A stretch of DNA of 46,689 nt from Bacteroidales bacterium. Its GTDB lineage: Bacteria; Bacteroidota; Bacteroidia; Bacteroidales; UBA932. The notes beneath the pieces were generated by a model. It had not been told where the DNA came from, made no database searches, and was given only the letters and a program-made list of their open reading frames with translations. The DNA is taken from positions 1 through 46,689 of the forward strand of contig JAKSJZ010000005.1 of NCBI GenBank assembly GCA_024401995.1, read 5' to 3'. Shown here one piece after another: positions 34,343 through 43,643 of the stretch; positions within the stretch are counted from its first letter, which is position 1; each line of letters begins with the position of its first letter. The position numbers and the translations under genes were made by a program.

Positions 34343-35638
34343 ATGGCAACACTTTGGAACAAGGGGACCGCAGCCGCAGGGCCGGTCGAGCAGTTTACCG
34401 TGGGCAACGACCGTGTCCTGGACTTGAAACTTGCGAAATATGACGTGCAGGGGTCTCTGGCCCATATCACTATGCTCAATTCCATAGGGCTTCTGACGGA
34501 TTCGGAACTTTCTGTCCTGAAGGATGCCCTGAATGACATAGCCGATTCGATAAGGGCAGGGGAGTTCGCTCTTGAACCCGACGTGGAGGACATTCACTCG
34601 CAGGTCGAACTTCTCCTGACACGCAGGCTCGGCGAGGTCGGCAAGAAGATTCACTCGGGACGTTCGCGCAATGACCAGGTTCTGGTGGATATCAAACAAT
34701 TTTTGAAGGACGAACTTCTGCAGGTGAGGGGAGAGGTGCTCGAACTGTTCCGTAAACTTCAGGAACTCAGCGAAAGGCACAAGGACGTGCTGCTTCCCGG
34801 CTACACTCACGGCCAGATAGCGATGCCTTCCTCCTTCGGGCTGTGGTTCGGCGCGTACGCGGAGTCGCTTGTCAACGATATGTATATGCTTCACGGGGCA
34901 TTCCGGGTGGTTGACCGCAATCCTTTGGGCTCTGCGGCCGGTTATGGCAGTTCCTTCCCCCTCGACAGGGAGATGACCACGCGCCTTCTCGGTTTCGCAT
35001 CGCCTGACTGCAACAGCGTGGCTGCCCAGTTGAGCCGGGGGAAGAGCGAGATGTGCGTGGCTTCGGCGCTTGGCAGCATCGCATTGACTCTGAACAAGTT
35101 CGCCTCTGACTGCTGCCAGTATATGTGCCCCAATTTCGGGTTCATCCGCTTCCCCGATTCGCTCACCACGGGTTCGAGCATAATGCCGCACAAGAAGAAT
35201 CCTGACGTCTGGGAGATGGTCCGCGGCAAGTGCAACCGTATTCTGGCGTGCGAAAACGAGATATCGATGCTGTGCAGCAATATGCCTCACGGCTACCATC
35301 GCGACAGCCAGCTGCTCAAGGACGTCCTTTTCCCCGTTCTGGAACTTATGCACGACTGCCTGCGGATAACAGTCTATATGCTGGACCACATTGAGGTCAG
35401 GAAGGACATTCTCGATTCGGCTCTTTACGAACATCTCTTCACTGTCGAGGAGGTCAACAGGCGTGTCCTTGCGGGAGTGCCTTTCCGTGATGCATACCGT
35501 CAGGTGGGCGTCGAGGTCAATCAGGGCCGTTTCCATTACAGCGGGGGAGAACTTCACCACACCCACCTCGGCAGTATCGGCAACCTGTGCAACGACCGGA
35601 TTGCAGACCTTATGGCTTCCGCTTCGGCCTGGAACTGA
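34343..35638 (+). CDS. argH: Argininosuccinate lyase
   Basis: A 431-residue member of the fumarase/aspartase superfamily that splits argininosuccinate into arginine and fumarate, the last step of the pathway. It has KIHSGRSRNDQV, the YTHGQIAMPSSFG region, and the family signature GSSIMPHKKNPD at 277-288 with the catalytic serine. The C-terminal part is shorter than in enterobacterial ArgH, as is usual in Bacteroidota. It closes the operon. The following 94 bases contain a T-rich stretch but no strong hairpin, then a promoter for the next gene. Confidence 0.96.
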   Translation: MATLWNKGTAAAGPVEQFTVGNDRVLDLKLAKYDVQGSLAHITMLNSIGLLTDSELSVLKDALNDIADSIRAGEFALEPDVEDIHSQVELLLTRRLGEVGKKIHSGRSRNDQVLVDIKQFLKDELLQVRGEVLELFRKLQELSERHKDVLLPGYTHGQIAMPSSFGLWFGAYAESLVNDMYMLHGAFRVVDRNPLGSAAGYGSSFPLDREMTTRLLGFASPDCNSVAAQLSRGKSEMCVASALGSIALTLNKFASDCCQYMCPNFGFIRFPDSLTTGSSIMPHKKNPDVWEMVRGKCNRILACENEISMLCSNMPHGYHRDSQLLKDVLFPVLELMHDCLRITVYMLDHIEVRKDILDSALYEHLFTVEEVNRRVLAGVPFRDAYRQVGVEVNQGRFHYSGGELHHTHLGSIGNLCNDRIADLMASASAWN

Positions 35639-35670
35639 TCCCTCTTTCTTTTGAAAATTTTTTATTGCAA

Positions 35671-35689
35671 GTACAATTTTGTACCTTTG
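35671..35689 (+). promoter_or_regulatory. -7 element TACCTTTG overlapped by palindrome GTACAATTTTGTAC
   Basis: TACCTTTG (35682-35689) matches TAnnTTTG and lies 43 bases before the lipoprotein start. The 14-base inverted repeat GTACAA-TT-TTGTAC (35671-35684) overlaps its first bases. The -33 region has only T-rich sequence and ATTG at a short spacing. The palindrome may be a repressor site or may be coincidence in an A/T-rich promoter. Confidence 0.5.
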
Positions 35690-35732
35690 CATGCCTGATT
35701 AACATCGGAACATTTTTTAAAATATAAAAATA

Positions 35733-36749
35733 ATGAAAAACAAACTTTTGATTTTTGGCGCCGTGGTTATATCCCTGGGGCTGTTTGGATCGTGCGATGT
35801 TTATGACAAGGATGCATACCGCACGCTTGTGTCAAGCGTTATACTTGACAATACCACACTTGAAATCAAGGTCGGCGACCCCGACGTGAAACTCACGGCG
35901 ACCGTTCTTCCCGAAAATGCCGAGGACAAGACTGTCAGCTGGTCAAGCGACAAGACGGAATTCGCCGCCGTTGACCAGGAGGGCAACGTGCACGCCGTGT
36001 CTGAGGGTACAGCCACCATCACGGTAACCACAACTGACGGTGGCAAGAGGGCCACCTGCACGGTTACCGTCAAACCGTACGGTCCCGATTACGTGGAGAT
36101 GGCCGGTCTTATGTGGGCCACGACGAATCTTGGCGCCACAACGGTCGCCGGCAACATTTCCACCTGCGCCGGTGACTACTATCAGTGGGGTTCCCTCGAA
36201 ACGCTCTATACTTCAATTCAGTGGCCCGATACCACTGTCGTCACTTGGAAGAGCGGCAAGGAGAAAGGTTTCGTCGATGAAAACCTGGAGTACAAAGAGG
36301 ATGCGAATCTTCCTGACGCGAATGATGTCGTGAAGCAGAAAATAGGCCACGGATGGCGTATGCCGACTTCCCAGGAGTTCGAAGCATTGATTGAGGCTTG
36401 TGGCAAGAAGAGTTCACCGACAGCGCTCTCCACAGCTACACCCGAAAAGGGTGTTTACTGGCTGGATAAGGACCAGACGTATATTCCGGCATATACCGGG
36501 GTAGCCGGGTGTCTTTTCTGCGACGGTACAAACATATTGTTCTTTCCGGCTACGGGTATTGGCGATACGACCAGACTGGACGATGCGGGCAGCTTCGGCT
36601 ACTATTGGTCAACTGGTCTCACCCCCACCAATACGGTTGCGTATGCCTTTAAATTCGGTAACGCCAATAAATCTATCAAGGTGGCTGGCACTCAACGCAG
36701 CAAGGGTATCCCCGTGCGCCCGGTCAGAAACCTGATCCTGCCGGAGTAA
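35733..36749 (+). CDS. Lipoprotein with BIG2 Ig-like domain and FISUMP domain
   Basis: A 338-residue lipoprotein (lipobox FGSC, Cys21). Residues about 35-112 form a bacterial Ig-like group 2 domain (LEIKVGDPDVKLTATVLPEN, VSWSSDKTEFAAVDQEGNVH, GTATITVTTTDGG). Residues about 115-338 are the Fibrobacter-succinogenes-major-paralogous-like (FISUMP) domain: MAGLMWATTNLGATT, YYQWGS, GHGWRMPTSQEFEALIE, FFPATG, YYWSTG and GIPVRPVR. Proteins of this build are common on Bacteroidota surfaces and are thought to bind or display, but no defined function is known to me. It has its own promoter and faces the convergent DUF456 gene, so it is probably a single-gene unit. Confidence 0.85.
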   Translation: MKNKLLIFGAVVISLGLFGSCDVYDKDAYRTLVSSVILDNTTLEIKVGDPDVKLTATVLPENAEDKTVSWSSDKTEFAAVDQEGNVHAVSEGTATITVTTTDGGKRATCTVTVKPYGPDYVEMAGLMWATTNLGATTVAGNISTCAGDYYQWGSLETLYTSIQWPDTTVVTWKSGKEKGFVDENLEYKEDANLPDANDVVKQKIGHGWRMPTSQEFEALIEACGKKSSPTALSTATPEKGVYWLDKDQTYIPAYTGVAGCLFCDGTNILFFPATGIGDTTRLDDAGSFGYYWSTGLTPTNTVAYAFKFGNANKSIKVAGTQRSKGIPVRPVRNLILPE

Positions 36750-36762
36750 GCTTGACACATTT

Positions 36763-36778
36763 GTCCGGAAGTACGGAC
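36763..36778 (+). terminator. Weak hairpin between convergent genes
   Basis: GTCCG (36763-36767) and CGGAC (36774-36778) can form a 5-base-pair stem with a 6-base loop in the 48-base gap between the convergent lipoprotein and DUF456 genes. There is no run of T on either strand, so it is at best a weak bidirectional terminator. Confidence 0.3.
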
Positions 36779-36797
36779 GCTTCGTCGATCTGACAAT

Positions 36798-37286
36798 TCA
36801 GGCGATGTAAATTATGGCCTGCCAGGCCATAGCAGCCGACACAGCCAATTTCATCACGGTACCCGAGATGAATCCGGCGAAAGTGCCGGCTGCGGCTTTG
36901 AGGGACGTTGCCGTATCTGAATTCGCGAACGCAAACTCACCTATGAACGCCCCCAGCAGGCTGCCCAGAATCATACCGACGGGAGGGAAGAGAAGCCCCA
37001 GCACAAGCCCGATTGCTGCACCGCGTTCCGCCGCCTTATGGCCGCCGGTAGCTTTGGTCATATAGGCGGGGATTACGTAGTCCAGCACCGTAATCACAAT
37101 CGTGATGCCGAGCCATACGAGCAGAGAAGTCAGCGTCATCGGCTCTCCGCTTGAATTGCTTCCGTGGCAGAAAAATGCGCACAGCATCGCAAGCCACCCC
37201 AGCGGCGGTCCGGGAAGTGCCGGGACAATGCTCCCCACGATGCCGGCGATGGCCAGGACCACCGCTATGATTTGTAGTGCAATCAT
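36798..37286 (-). CDS. DUF456 family membrane protein
   Basis: A 162-residue protein made almost entirely of hydrophobic segments: about 3-22, 25-42, 52-75, 88-118 (glycine-rich, GLVLGLLFPPVGMILGSLLG) and 133-160. Motifs PALPGPPLGWLAML and DYVIPAYMTKATGGHKA mark DUF456, an inner-membrane family of unknown function with a glycine-zipper-like middle. The start codon overlaps the sulfatase stop by 4 bases (ATGA), so it is translationally coupled to the sulfatase. A role in envelope maintenance is possible but nothing here proves it. Confidence 0.88.
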   Translation of the reverse strand: MIALQIIAVVLAIAGIVGSIVPALPGPPLGWLAMLCAFFCHGSNSSGEPMTLTSLLVWLGITIVITVLDYVIPAYMTKATGGHKAAERGAAIGLVLGLLFPPVGMILGSLLGAFIGEFAFANSDTATSLKAAAGTFAGFISGTVMKLAVSAAMAWQAIIYIA

Positions 37287-38818
37287 TTTTCGTCGGGCCA
37301 GGGACAGGGCTCTCCGGTCGAACGGAATGACGGCCTCTGCGCGTCAACCGACCTGAGGTAGCGTCCGAGCTTGCGGGAGAGGCGTCTGGTCAGGCGCGGG
37401 TTATCCGAGGACAGGTCGCGTGTCTCGCCTATGTCCTCCTTTATGTTGAAGAGTTCCTTCTTCCCGGTATCGTAATAGTATACAAGCTTCCAGTCGCCGT
37501 AGCGGACAGCGCAGTTGAGATTGATTCCAGGGCCCGAATTGCCCCAGATGTTGGGGTAGTTCCATACCAGCATCCGGCCCTTGGACGGATCGGAAGTTCC
37601 CTTTATAAGCGGCACGAAACTGCGGCCGTCGATGGGGGACAGGGTATTGTAGTCCGTGACTTCCGCCATCTCCAGGATGGAAGGGAAGAAGTCCTCGATG
37701 ATAACATAGTTGTTGCATTTGGACCCCGGAGCCGTCACGCCGGGCCAGCGTATTATCATAGGCTCCCTGATTCCTCCTTCGTACAACGACCCCTTGCCGC
37801 AGTTCAACGGAGCGTTCTGATGGAACAGTTCTCCGTCCCTCCACAAGGATGCCGTGGCGAAGCCCCCGTTGTCGCTCATGAAGATGATGATTGTATTGTC
37901 CTTCAGCCCGTTTCTGTCGAGCCAGGCCATAATGTCCCCGAGGCTCTTGTCCATACCCTCCACAAGCGACGCATAGGCGGCCTCCTTGTCGCCAAGTCCC
38001 TTCGCCTTGTACTTGCCGAAGTAGCGGACATCCCTGTCGATGGGGATGTGGACCGCATAATGGGCCATATAGAGGAAGAATGGCTTGCCGTTGCCTTTGG
38101 CGCGGTCCAACGCGGCAAGAGCCTCCCTGGTCAGGGCCTCCGTCGCAAAAATGCCGCTGCCCCAGTATTTTTCGAGTCCGGGAATCGCGAAGAGCGAGGT
38201 TGGCCTGCCGTCGGCGTCATAGCCGAAGTTGCGCTCGCTCAGATAGGTGGCGGGACCTCCTCCGGCGTGACCGGCTATGTTGACGTCGAATCCGAAGTGG
38301 GTGGGATCGGCGCCCGGAGTGTCAATCGCTCCAAGATGGGCCTTGCCGCAGTGGATGGTATGGTACCCGTTGTCCTTCAACAGTTGGACGAAGGACGTGG
38401 CGCGGAAGGTGTGGGGGATCCCCGCGTCCTGGGTGATGCCGTTGTAGTTCCACTCCGGGAGCAGTATCGAATCGCTTTCCAAGTCCGTGGTCTTGTCCTT
38501 CTCGAGGGTCCAGTTCGTAACCCTGTGCCTTGCGGCGTTCATACCCGTGATGAGGCTGCATCTGGATGGGGAGCTGATGCTGGACGCATATGCCTGCGTG
38601 AACTGCATCCCCTCGGCGGCCAGCGCTTCCATATTGGGAGTCTCGTACTTGAGGTTGTTGGGAGTCCGTTCGGACCAGAAGGGCAGCGAGGTGTCCTGCC
38701 ATCCCATATCGTCAACCATAAAGAGGATGATGTTTGGCCTTCCCGCCTCCTGCGCCTGTGCCGCCGTAGCGGGCACCGTGGCCAGCGCCAGCGACAGGTA
38801 TCTTAATTTTTTATTCAT
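37283..38818 (-). CDS. Sulfatase, Ser-type (S1 family)
   Basis: A 511-residue secreted sulfatase. The signal peptide (about 1-22, ending TAAQAQEA) follows ATG 38818; ATG 38827 is also in frame but would fall at the predicted transcription start. Metal ligands Asp36 and Asp37 lie in FMVDDMGW. The maturation motif SSPSR (Ser82-Arg86) has serine where other sulfatases have cysteine, so it needs an anaerobic radical-SAM maturase to make formylglycine; none is in the window. Further family parts are KAHLGAIDTPGADPTHFGFD, FMSDNGGFATA and the C-terminal region. It lies behind SusC/SusD pair 3 and may desulfate the glycan taken up there, although a hairpin and an own promoter separate it from them. 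Confidence 0.94.
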   Translation of the reverse strand: MNKKLRYLSLALATVPATAAQAQEAGRPNIILFMVDDMGWQDTSLPFWSERTPNNLKYETPNMEALAAEGMQFTQAYASSISSPSRCSLITGMNAARHRVTNWTLEKDKTTDLESDSILLPEWNYNGITQDAGIPHTFRATSFVQLLKDNGYHTIHCGKAHLGAIDTPGADPTHFGFDVNIAGHAGGGPATYLSERNFGYDADGRPTSLFAIPGLEKYWGSGIFATEALTREALAALDRAKGNGKPFFLYMAHYAVHIPIDRDVRYFGKYKAKGLGDKEAAYASLVEGMDKSLGDIMAWLDRNGLKDNTIIIFMSDNGGFATASLWRDGELFHQNAPLNCGKGSLYEGGIREPMIIRWPGVTAPGSKCNNYVIIEDFFPSILEMAEVTDYNTLSPIDGRSFVPLIKGTSDPSKGRMLVWNYPNIWGNSGPGINLNCAVRYGDWKLVYYYDTGKKELFNIKEDIGETRDLSSDNPRLTRRLSRKLGRYLRSVDAQRPSFRSTGEPCPWPDEK

Positions 38819-38832
38819 AACCGTCATAAATG

Positions 38833-38840
38833 CAAAGATA
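38833..38840 (-). promoter_or_regulatory. -7 element TATCTTTG for sulfatase and DUF456
   Basis: On the minus strand TATCTTTG is a full match to TAnnTTTG, 14 bases before the sulfatase start at 38818. Transcription would begin near 38826. The -33 region is not a good match. Its presence suggests that the sulfatase-DUF456 pair can be expressed apart from SusC/SusD. Confidence 0.5.
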
Positions 38841-38893
38841 GGGAGAAAATCATAAAGTTGTCAGGATTGCAAAATCCAGTTTGATGGAAAAGA

Positions 38894-38924
38894 GAAGAGG
38901 CCGTCCCATTGCGGCGACCTCTTC
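38894..38924 (-). terminator. Hairpin after SusD pair 3
   Basis: GAAGAGG and CCTCTTC form a 7-base-pair stem, with an inner CCG/CGG pairing possible across a bulge, 40-70 bases after the SusD stop on the minus strand. It is followed on that strand by TCTCTTTTCC, a pyrimidine-rich tract. It fits an intrinsic terminator or attenuator between the SusC/SusD pair and the sulfatase. Confidence 0.5.
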
Positions 38925-38964
38925 CCAATAAGTAACGTATCCTTTTCTGTCAGCGGCCGGGATT

Positions 38965-40470
38965 CTACTGCTGAGCCGGAGCAGACTGATATCCGGGATT
39001 CTGCACCAGCTTGGGATTTGTCTGGAGCTGACTCAGAGGGATAGGATAAAGCACGTGATATTCCTGCGCATCCTTGCCGCGCTTCCGGGCGTTGGAAATG
39101 AATTTTCCGTGCCTGATAAGGTCTTCGCGTCGCAGGCCCTCCGAGAAGAATTCGCGTCCGCGCTCTGCCAGAATGGAATCCCTCAGCTCGTCCTTCGTTG
39201 TGTAATCGATTAACTTCCAATGCTCCAATCCGGCACGGTCCCGAACCGCATTGATATAATCCAGACCTGTCTGGGTTGGGCCGTTGAGCTCGTTGTCGGC
39301 CTCTGCCAGGCAGAGAAGGATGTCGGCATATCTTATCAATACAATGTCATTGCCGTGTAACTCACCGGTCCCGTTGGGATCAAGGGCATATTTGAAACTC
39401 CTGACGTTATCCAGGGGGTCTCTTGTCACTGTGTCGCGCAGAAGCTCCACTTCTTCCCCGTCGGTGTTTATATAATGTGTTACAAAGCACTCGCGACGCT
39501 TGTCTCCGTCCTCGAATGTCTCATAGAAAGCCGTGTATGTCCTGAACTGTGCGCCGAAGTTGTCATAAGGCAGCAGGGTAGGATATTTCGGAGGCAGGGC
39601 ATGAGCCATATAGTTGTTATGGTAGCCGGACACGGGCAGACAGGGCGCCCTGTAAATGTACTCCAAATTGTTTTCACCCTCTACGCTGAACATCTTCGCA
39701 TAATCATCGGACAGGGAATAATGATTCAACTCCACGACCTTCTTTGCCGTGTTTTGAGCGTTGGCCCAGTCCGTTTCGTGCATATAAAGTTTTGTAAGCA
39801 GCGCAAGGGCGGCACCCTTCGTGGCTCTTCCGATGGGGTCTTCCACAACGGGAAGATTCGCCGCGGCGAACTCGAGGTCTTTGATTATGTAGTTGACGAA
39901 ATCCGACTTTTCCGCTCTGGGGGTGGAGTTGCCGATGGTCTCGATTTCTTCGGGAGTGGCTCCCTCCGGAATCTCGATGATAGGCGTTGTCCCGAAGATT
40001 GTGTAAAGATAGTAATAGGAGGATGCGCGGATGAACCTTGCCTCGCCCTGGATTTTCGCTATCGTTTCTTCGGGAACACCGGTCAGCGATTTTGTTACGG
40101 AGAGGACCGAGTTGGCGCTGGAGATGGCACTGTACATATTTCTCCAATGAGTGTCTAGGAACTGATCGTTGATACCCCAGGTGAAATTGATATAGGGGGT
40201 GCAGCTCGCCTCGAGACCGCCACCGGTTTCGAAAGCTATATCGGTGCAGAACTCATTCATCATATAGGTGAAGTTCCTGCTGTTATATCCGACCATCCTG
40301 GATTTGCTGTATGCTCCGGCAAGGAGTGCATTCACTCCCTCTTCATCTTTCAATACCTGGGAAGGGTCGTATTCCGTATAAACCTCTTCCTTCAGGAATC
40401 CGTAGCAGCCTGACAACATCAAAGCTGCCAATACCGCTGTAGCGAAGCCTAAATATTGTGTTTTTTTCAT
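38965..40470 (-). CDS. SusD-like glycan-binding lipoprotein (pair 3)
   Basis: A 501-residue SusD-family lipoprotein (lipobox LSGC, Cys22) beginning YGFLKEEVYTEYDPSQVLKD. Visible helical motifs are GEARFIRASSYYYLYTIFGT, ALALLTKLYMHETDWANAQN, LIRYADILLCLAEADNELNG and the end RGREFFSEGLRREDLIRHGK. The start codon lies 19 bases after the stop of its SusC partner. Reading frame and signal are intact, which contrasts with the broken SusC beside it; an intact SusD would accumulate without its channel unless the SusC frame is restored. Confidence 0.95.
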   Translation of the reverse strand: MKKTQYLGFATAVLAALMLSGCYGFLKEEVYTEYDPSQVLKDEEGVNALLAGAYSKSRMVGYNSRNFTYMMNEFCTDIAFETGGGLEASCTPYINFTWGINDQFLDTHWRNMYSAISSANSVLSVTKSLTGVPEETIAKIQGEARFIRASSYYYLYTIFGTTPIIEIPEGATPEEIETIGNSTPRAEKSDFVNYIIKDLEFAAANLPVVEDPIGRATKGAALALLTKLYMHETDWANAQNTAKKVVELNHYSLSDDYAKMFSVEGENNLEYIYRAPCLPVSGYHNNYMAHALPPKYPTLLPYDNFGAQFRTYTAFYETFEDGDKRRECFVTHYINTDGEEVELLRDTVTRDPLDNVRSFKYALDPNGTGELHGNDIVLIRYADILLCLAEADNELNGPTQTGLDYINAVRDRAGLEHWKLIDYTTKDELRDSILAERGREFFSEGLRREDLIRHGKFISNARKRGKDAQEYHVLYPIPLSQLQTNPKLVQNPGYQSAPAQQ

Positions 40471-40489
40471 AATTCTGTCGAATTTAATG

Positions 40490-43400
40490 TTAGAGTGTCA
40501 AATTTAGTCCGGCCCTGAATGTCCTTGCGAGCGGGTAGTTGTTGTAGTTGACCTTCGAAACGGAGGCGCTGCCCGCGGAGCTGGCATCGGGGTCAAAGCC
40601 CTTGTAGTTGGTGAACGTATAGACGTTGTCCACCGCACAATAAACAGTGATACCGGAAATGTGCTTCTTGGACCTGAGCGGAATATTGTAGTCAAGATGT
40701 ATGTTCTTGATGCGGAGGAAGGAAGCATCAACCACGGTCAAACTGTTGATCTGGTAGTCGCCGCCGTAATTCGCGTAACCTACGCCGCTGGGGTACTTGT
40801 TGGTGGGGTTGTCAACCGTCCACCTGTTAAGATAGTATTCGGCAAGCCTGTTCCTGTATTCGTTTGCAGGGAAGAGGGTCTCGACGGTCTGAGCGTCGAG
40901 GGTGCTGATGCCGAACACTCCCTGGAGGAAGATGCTCAGGTTGAAGTTGCCGAGCCGGAAGTTGTTGGTAAAGCCCAGGGTGCAATCGGGGAAGGGTTTG
41001 CCGAGAATGACGCGGTCCTCGGGCCCGATAGAGCCGTTGCCGTCCTGGTCCACATATTTGATGTAGCCTGGTTTTGCTGTAGGCTGTGCGGAAGACGGGA
41101 TATCGTCAGTCGTCTGGAAGATACCGTTCGTCTCATATCCGTAGTAGGAGAAAATAGCGTCGCCGACGCGGGTAATCTGATAATTGTTTATGAATGAGGC
41201 GATGGAACCCGTGACAAGTTCGGAGATGAAGGGCGGTAGGCTCTTGACCTCGTTCTTGAGGAATGAAAGGTTGAGCTGGGTGGTCCAGCCGAACTTGGGT
41301 TTCTCGAAATTGACGGAATTCAGGGAGATTTCCACGCCCGAATTGCGGACGGTTCCCACGTTAACCTTCATGCTGCTGAAGCCGACGGTGCCGGGCATAG
41401 GCTTGTCGAACAGCTGGTTCCTCGTATCTCTGATAAAGAAGTCGATGCTACCGTAGAGTCTGCTCTTGAAGAAGCCGAAGTCGATACCGACGTTTGTCTC
41501 CGCCGTTGTTTCCCAACACAGTTCGGGATTTACAAGACGCGCCTGTTCAAGACCTTGGATAAGGTCGTCACCAAAGACGGCCTTCCCGCCGGCGACAAGG
41601 GTCTCGATGGTCATATAGTTGCCGATTCCCTGATTTCCGAGCTCTCCATATCCGGCGCGAAGTTTCAGGTCGTTCACAACATTTGAACCCTTGAGGAAGT
41701 CTTCCTCGGAAATTCTCCAGGAGGCCGCCACTGAAGGGAAGAAGGCGTATTTATGCTTGTCGGCGAAACGCGATGTACCGTCGAATCGGAAGGAGGCGGT
41801 AAGCAGGTACTTGTCCTTGTAGTCATAATTGAACCTGCCGAGGAAACCGTTCAAGCGGTTGCGGCTCTTTGTCGATGATACGTCGTCTCCGTTGATTGAA
41901 TCACCGCTGCCCATCATATTTACTCCCGCCGCGTCTGAAATGAAGCCGCGGGCCGAAGCCGACACGCTCTGGGAAAGCATCTGCTCGTATGTCGCACCGA
42001 GAAGGAACTTGGTGTGGTGAGCTTCGGCGAACGTCTTTTTGTAGGTGAGCAGGAACTCGGCCAGCCACTGTGACGATTCGCCCCAGGTCTGCGAGGCGCT
42101 TCCGCCAAGGGAAAGGCCCTTCTTCGTGATGCGGCTGGTATATGATGTGTTGCCGTAGGAATTTACCGTGGCACCGATTCTGGCCGTAGCCACAAGGTCC
42201 TTGACAGGCTCAAACTCCAGCGTGAAAGTGCCATAGACATTGTTTTGCCGAGTTGCGGGAGAAGTCCCCTCAACCAGGGCGGAAGGATTGTCCAGAGCGA
42301 TATAATCGTTCTGATAGTATCTCCCGGTCTCGGGATTGATGCCCGCGGGAAGGGTGGGATCAAACAATACCGCCGAACCGATAGGCCCCGCATTCTCGTT
42401 TGTCGAGAAGGAATCCGGAGTGGACTGTATGTCCTTGCGGGTGTAATTAAGGTTGAGTTTCAATCTGAGGAATTCCTTCGGAGTGATATTGACGTTGGTT
42501 CTGACGTTATAGCTCCTCATCCCGGACCTCTTGACTACTCCCTGCTGGTCGGCAAAGCCCAGCCCGACATAGTAGCTGTGCTTGTTGCCGGCTCCGGAGA
42601 ACGAAAGGTTGTAATTCTGGACGGCGCCCGTACGGAAAATTTCCTTCTGCCAGTCCGTGCCGACACCGGCGTTCCGGATTTGCTCTTCAGTATAGATGGG
42701 AGCCTGCCCGCCCTCGATGCGGATGGCGTTGAGAGTGGACATATACTGCTCCGCATTGAGCAGGTCAAGTGTTTTTGCAACGGTCTGAACACCGCCTTCA
42801 GCCTTGAACTTGACGTTGATGGTTCCCTGTGAACCGCTCTTTGTCGTGATGAGGACTACACCGTTTGCGGCACGTGTGCCGTAGATGGCCGCTGCAGACG
42901 CGTCCTTGAGAATCTCCACGGACTCGATATCCTCCGGCAGAATCGACGAAGGGTCAACTCCGGGGAGTCCGTCCACAACAACCAGAGCGTCGTTGCTGCT
43001 GTTGATGGAACCGGCACCTCTGATCTGAATCTTCGAGGATGCACCGGGAGCGGCGCTGGTCTGGGCGACGTTCACACCGGCAGCCTTGCCGATGAGCATC
43101 TGGAAGGCATTGCTTGTCACGCCCTCATTGAATTGCCCCTCCTTGATGGAAACCACCGAACCGGTAATTTCCTGTTTGCGCTGGGTTCCGTAACCGATTA
43201 CGACAATCTCGTCGAGGAATTGGGTGTCTTCGGTAAGGACAACGTCATAGTGACGACGGTCCGCCGTGATTACGATTTCTTCAGTCTTGAAAGAAATCGA
43301 GGAGATTGAGAGGGTCCCTCCTACGGGGACGTTCTTCAGGGAGAATCCGCCGTCAACGTCGGTGACGGTTCCGGTGGTTGTTCCCTTCAGAAGGATGCTG

Positions 43401-43527
43401 GCGCCGATTACGGGTTCATCCGCCCCCCCTGGTTGCTGACCACCTTGCCGGTGATGCTGACCGTCTGGGCCCGGACTATCCCGAAAGTGCAAACCAACGC
43501 AAGCAGCGATACAAGAAACTTTTGCAT
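40490..43527 (-). CDS. SusC-like transporter (pair 3), frameshifted near the N-terminus
   Basis: The signal peptide and first part of the regulatory-like domain read from ATG 43527 (MQKFLVSLLALVCTFGIVRA, then QTVSITGKVVSNQGG) but run into TAA within a few codons. The rest of a normal SusC continues in another frame from ADEPVIGASILLKGTTTGTV through the plug (EIVVIGYGTQRKQEITGSVV, AIYGTRAANGVVLITTKSG) to the barrel. The break lies at a run of seven G on the coding strand (43423-43429). One extra G would restore a 1,012-residue protein; losing two would also do so. This is a phase-off allele, a decaying gene or a sequencing error. The last residue is Leu (GLNLTL) where most outer-membrane barrels end in an aromatic residue, as pairs 1 and 2 do. 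The SusD partner follows. Confidence 0.9.
43423..43429 (-). repeat. Seven-G homopolymer at the frameshift in SusC pair 3
   Basis: A run of seven G on the coding strand (seven C as given) lies between CA and CG at codons for N-Q-G-G. Eight G would place signal peptide and mature SusC in one frame. Runs of this kind slip during replication and are also the commonest place for read errors. Confidence 0.9.
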
Positions 43528-43643
43528 TTTTTTGGTTTTAGGATAGATAAAAATTGGTTATTACAGCCCCGCCATAATGGTAGGATTGGGGTAAATATAT
43601 GGATTTTTTTTATTTTTACGTGTTTTTAGAAAAAATGCAGGTC

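Noticed and set aside
36763..36778. Strong terminator between the FISUMP and DUF456 genes
   Set aside because: Only five base pairs and no T-run; kept as a weak hairpin.
43492..43527. Start of SusC pair 3 at the TTG near 43492
   Set aside because: It would keep one frame open but replaces the signal peptide with an unrelated sequence; the true beginning in the other frame (ATG 43527) is an ordinary SusC signal and domain start.
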